From Sphingobacteriaceae bacterium (lineage in GTDB: Bacteria; Bacteroidota; Bacteroidia; Sphingobacteriales; Sphingobacteriaceae): a stretch of 64,000 bases of DNA. Under the pieces are notes generated by a model. It saw only the letters and a program-made list of their open reading frames with translations. It searched no databases and was not told where the DNA came from. A program made the translations under genes and the position numbers. The stretch spans positions 372,001 through 436,000 of the forward strand of contig JAQSWM010000001.1 in NCBI GenBank assembly GCA_029266635.1. Direction: 5' to 3'. Positions 61,217 to 64,000 of the stretch are shown here, in pieces (positions within the stretch are counted from its first letter, which is position 1; each line of letters begins with the position of its first letter).

Positions 61217-61873
61217 ATGAAAACATCTCTCCTTATAGTCGGATTTAGTTGCCTGTGTGCTGCTGCCACTGCTCAAGTAGCAAATGAATATAATAAATTT
61301 GATATTGGCGCTGCTTACGGCGTAAAAAAAGTACTTAACACTCCCGGAATTGATAATTCTGCAAAGTTTATCCACGTTAATTTGGGTTATAACTTTACTC
61401 CTTATACAAACTTTATCGCGGAATATCAGAATGGGCACATGGGTGGAGTGATCAACGGAGTTGATTTCACTAACCGTTACCAAGCGGGTTTAGTCCGCGG
61501 ACAAATACAAGCCGGTGCATTCCTGACCAACTCTGAATCACGTTTTGCATCAGCAATGAAAAACGCGTATGTTGGAGCTGGCGTGGGAACTATCACATTC
61601 AAAAACGGCGAACCACTTGATGGATCTGTTCCTAAGAACCGCGTGAGCAATAATATATTTGTTCCTTTAAGGGCAGGATATGAGTACAAGCTTTTTATCG
61701 GGAATGCGCCCTCAATTAAACTTGACGCAGCATATCAGTATAGTTTCATGTATAACGACGGCAATCAGGGGTTCAGGTCAAACCACTATAATGATACCGG
61801 TCACCAGTTTATACTCGGTGTAAAAATCGGTTTCTTGAGCCGCTCAAGCTTCCAAAGATCAATAAGACGATAG
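61217..61873 (+). CDS. Predicted outer-membrane beta-barrel protein
   Basis: 218 residues with a signal peptide (1-19, ending AATAQ). Alternating strands such as KFIHVNLGYNFTPYTNFIAEY, NAYVGAGVGTITFKNG, FVPLRAGYEYKLFIG and HQFILGVKIGFLSR, with aromatic girdles, indicate a small OmpA-like barrel of about eight strands. No known family beyond this. It diverges from the kinase pair, which could be regulatory but is not proof. The stop is immediately followed by the stop of the convergent mqnA. Confidence 0.8.
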   Translation: MKTSLLIVGFSCLCAAATAQVANEYNKFDIGAAYGVKKVLNTPGIDNSAKFIHVNLGYNFTPYTNFIAEYQNGHMGGVINGVDFTNRYQAGLVRGQIQAGAFLTNSESRFASAMKNAYVGAGVGTITFKNGEPLDGSVPKNRVSNNIFVPLRAGYEYKLFIGNAPSIKLDAAYQYSFMYNDGNQGFRSNHYNDTGHQFILGVKIGFLSRSSFQRSIRR

Positions 61874-62596
61874 CTAAAGAGCTTGAACGAAGGCAAGAAA
61901 TTTGGATATAGCTTGCTTCTTCTTATCATCGAGAACAAAGTCTATCCTATTCATCAGGTAATCTCCCAAATCGAAATCATCGCGTTGGGAGATTTCTTTT
62001 ATTACCGCTTCCCTGTTATCAACGCCTAACTTTAATGCTTCGTTAAACTCCTTTATAAAATCATCGGGCAAAGACCTATTAGCAGCCCAAACTGCAAATG
62101 CAAAAGGCAAACCGGTAAATTTGATCCACTCTTCAGCAAGATCATAGACGTAAGGAAACTTCGTGGTTTTTCCAAAGGTGCGGTCGCCTATTTCTACAAA
62201 GCCATCTGGTTCGGCGTCTTCTTCTACTATCTTAGGACTAAGTTCCCAGTAATTTTTGAGCAACACTTTCGCTAAATTGTTGGATGTACGCGATTGCGCA
62301 TCAAGCCGCAGCGTCTTAAGCTCCTGAATGGGAACATTGCTGAAAATGAAAACGGAATTAACAGCCTGGGAAGCACCAATGCAGTAATCAGCAACAATAT
62401 GATGATCAGGGATGTTGAGCAAAGCAGCCACGGGTACCAGGCCAATATCAGCCGTTCCGCTAATTAGTTTTTGCGCACAATCTGATGGAGTATCAAGGCT
62501 TAATTCAATCTTTTCGAGAATGTCTGAATGTTGTAAACCGTATATGAAAGGCTTGGAATTGGTGTATGATACCGCAGAAATTTTAATCTTCTTCAC
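61874..62596 (-). CDS. mqnA: Chorismate dehydratase (menaquinone, futalosine pathway)
   Basis: 240 residues with a GTG start at 62596, placed right after the phosphatase stop. It is the MqnA fold: KISAVSYTNSKPFIYGL at the N-terminus, SGTADIGLVPVAALL, DAQSRTSNNLAKVLL and FPYVYDLAEEWIKFTGLPFAFAVW. It dehydrates chorismate to 3-enolpyruvylbenzoate, the first step of the futalosine route. With mqnE at 63253 this shows that the organism makes menaquinone by futalosine rather than by MenF-D. Length is normal. Confidence 0.94.
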   Translation of the reverse strand: MKKIKISAVSYTNSKPFIYGLQHSDILEKIELSLDTPSDCAQKLISGTADIGLVPVAALLNIPDHHIVADYCIGASQAVNSVFIFSNVPIQELKTLRLDAQSRTSNNLAKVLLKNYWELSPKIVEEDAEPDGFVEIGDRTFGKTTKFPYVYDLAEEWIKFTGLPFAFAVWAANRSLPDDFIKEFNEALKLGVDNREAVIKEISQRDDFDLGDYLMNRIDFVLDDKKKQAISKFLAFVQAL

Positions 62597-62598
62597 GT

Positions 62599-63249
62599 TC
62601 AGCTCAGCACGTATTTTAAATGATCGGTGTTATTAAAATCAATTATTTCAAACTTCTCTCCGTCGTAAGAAAGCTTGTACAAAGTAGTATTCAGATGCGG
62701 GAACTTCTCCATCTCCACCAGGGGCAAATCCATTAAAACACACAAAAACAACCGCATTGCCCTGCCATGCATACATATCAGGATGTTTTCATCGCCATTC
62801 TGCTCAATTAATTTTTCAAGCACTTCGAGTTGGCGCTCCCTGACTTCGAGCGGGCTTTCGCCGTTTTCGAACTTCAGATGAGTATCCCCTTTCTGCCAGC
62901 TTTTCAACAAATCCTTAAAAGCAGCCCTGTTTTCCTGAGTGCTCTCCATGCCTTCGTAAACTCCCCAGGCAAGTTCGTCTAAACCGGCATATTGCACCCA
63001 AGGGATGCCATCGTCTATAAACTTCTGAACGGTTTGATGTGTCCGCTTAAGCGTGGAAGTATAGATTCTGTCGAACGGAATGTGCTTGTAAGCATTATAA
63101 AAAGCCTGGGCCTGCGTTCTACCGGTTTCGTTCAGGTCGGTGTCCATGCCACGCCCTTGCACAATTCCTTTTTTATTCAAGTCGGTTTCGCCGTGGCGGA
63201 TGATATAAATCGTTTTATTCTGAACAGCCGGTTGGGTGGGTTGATCCAT
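62599..63249 (-). CDS. Histidine phosphatase (phosphoglycerate-mutase-like)
   Basis: 216 residues. The RHGE motif is at 18-21 (IIRHGETDLNKKGIVQGRG), His19 being the phosphoacceptor, and the second His is in ICMHGRAMRLFL. The acid region (AWGVYEGM) is present. It is a cofactor-independent phosphatase of the branch with broad substrates; the partner is unknown. It lies between mqnE (3 bases) and mqnA (2 bases) with no spacing, so it belongs to the menaquinone transcript. A role in the pathway is inference from position only. Confidence 0.93.
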   Translation of the reverse strand: MDQPTQPAVQNKTIYIIRHGETDLNKKGIVQGRGMDTDLNETGRTQAQAFYNAYKHIPFDRIYTSTLKRTHQTVQKFIDDGIPWVQYAGLDELAWGVYEGMESTQENRAAFKDLLKSWQKGDTHLKFENGESPLEVRERQLEVLEKLIEQNGDENILICMHGRAMRLFLCVLMDLPLVEMEKFPHLNTTLYKLSYDGEKFEIIDFNNTDHLKYVLS

Positions 63250-63252
63250 TTG

Positions 63253-64000
63253 TTAAGATAATTCACTTTCCGTTGCCTGATTTATCACCGGCAACTTGTA
63301 AAATTTAGGTTTTTCCTCTTCAGTAAACTGAAAATCTTTATAGTCAGTAATGATATTATAAAGCGTATTCCGTTCAATTGGATGCCTCCCCACCTGCTTG
63401 ATTAGTTCCACCAACTGCTGTGTGCTCATGGCCGGATTCTGCTCTTCGGCTCCAGCCATCGAGTAAATTTTAGTGGTATCGTCTAACGTGCCATCAATGT
63501 CATCCACACCAAAATTCAAAGACAGCTGAGCACTGCTGCGGCTGATCATCGCCCAATAAGCTTTAATGTGATCAAAGTTGTCAAGATAGATCCTGGAAAT
63601 TGCGTAGTTGCGCAAATCTTCAATAACTGAAACCTCAGGCACATGCGACATTTGGTTGCCCTGATTTCTGAATTTTAGTGGGATGAAGGTTTGAAATCCT
63701 CCTGTCCGATCCTGAAGCTGGCGCAATTGCTCCAGATGATCAACCCGATGCCAGAACTGTTCAATATGCCCATAGAGCATGGTTGCATTTGAGCGCATGC
63801 CGAGCTTGTGCCATTCCTCGTGGATAGCCAGCCACTGCTCGCCCGTACACTTATCTTTCGCTATTTGTTCCCGTATTTCGGGATGGAATATCTCAGCGCC
63901 CCCGCCGGGAATGGAATCCAGGCCGGCATCCTTCATCAGCTTCATCCCGGTAGCATAATCTATCTTTTCTTTCTTGAAAATGTAGTGATATTCTACAGGC
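63253..64000 (-). CDS. mqnE: Aminodeoxyfutalosine synthase, partial (N-terminus beyond the window)
   Basis: The frame is open from 64000 to the stop at 63253, about 248 residues of the C-terminal part. The MqnE signature GLDSIPGGGAEIF and NFGVDDIDGTLDDTTKIYSMAGA are visible; the latter separates it from MqnC, which has a different end. GHIEQFWHRVDHLEQLRQLQ and TFIPLKFRNQGNQM complete the radical-SAM barrel. The SAM cluster motif lies outside the window. It joins 3-enolpyruvylbenzoate and SAM to give aminodeoxyfutalosine, the step after MqnA. Confidence 0.93.
   Translation of the reverse strand, partial: PVEYHYIFKKEKIDYATGMKLMKDAGLDSIPGGGAEIFHPEIREQIAKDKCTGEQWLAIHEEWHKLGMRSNATMLYGHIEQFWHRVDHLEQLRQLQDRTGGFQTFIPLKFRNQGNQMSHVPEVSVIEDLRNYAISRIYLDNFDHIKAYWAMISRSSAQLSLNFGVDDIDGTLDDTTKIYSMAGAEEQNPAMSTQQLVELIKQVGRHPIERNTLYNIITDYKDFQFTEEEKPKFYKLPVINQATESELS

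Overview
The window looks like chromosomal DNA of a Bacteroidota member, most plausibly a Sphingobacteriaceae/Pedobacter-like soil or freshwater bacterium. The grounds are tandem SusC/SusD pairs, Bacteroidota-type -7 boxes (TAnnTTTG) before several genes, few Shine-Dalgarno sequences, a futalosine-route menaquinone cluster, and TonB receptors with carboxypeptidase-regulatory-like domains. The genus is inferred from protein style only. No rRNA, tRNA, CRISPR array or complete insertion sequence was seen.

Region 1 (1-27009) is a large polysaccharide-utilisation locus (PUL). Eleven genes point left: a glycosidase-like lipoprotein, SusC-SusD-SusC-SusD, an SGNH hydrolase, a toroid-type secreted protein, a sodium/solute symporter, a cytoplasmic FAD oxidoreductase, a second toroid-type paralog, and a GH31 alpha-glycosidase cut by the left edge. 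A divergent LacI-type regulator sits at the head. It carries an unusual N-terminal IS1-transposase-like zinc ribbon, and the intergenic DNA holds palindromes that look like its operators. The substrate cannot be read from the sequence; the GH31 enzyme suggests alpha-linked sugars.

Region 2 (27-31.6 kb) has citrate synthase, a TonB-dependent receptor and a DUF1206 membrane protein. Region 3 (31.7-39.5 kb) is a rightward run of planctomycete-type genes: a PSCyt1/DUF1549/DUF1553 protein, a DUF1501 protein, a beta-propeller protein, a DUF2231-cytochrome membrane protein and a CHRD lipoprotein, closed by a strong terminator.

Region 4 (39.5-43.5 kb) is a leftward trpD-trpF-trpB-trpA operon. In front of trpD I find a complete-looking ribosome-mediated attenuator: a 14-codon leader peptide with two Trp codons, a possible antiterminator pairing and an intrinsic terminator. 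trpE, trpG and trpC are not in the window.

Region 5 (43.5-55.9 kb) is mixed housekeeping: a YitT protein, a Kir-type potassium channel, an esterase, an SDR, recR with a small secreted-protein gene, a symporter, a LOG-family protein, an antitoxin/PIN-toxin pair with a well-formed operator-promoter, an NTF2-like protein, a Rieske protein, queE, an OmpA/PD40 protein and a diheme cytochrome c. Region 6 (55.9-64 kb) has an aminotransferase translationally coupled to a FAD-monooxygenase/DsbA fusion, a histidine kinase/response regulator pair, an outer-membrane barrel protein and a menaquinone cluster (mqnA, a histidine phosphatase, and mqnE cut by the right edge).
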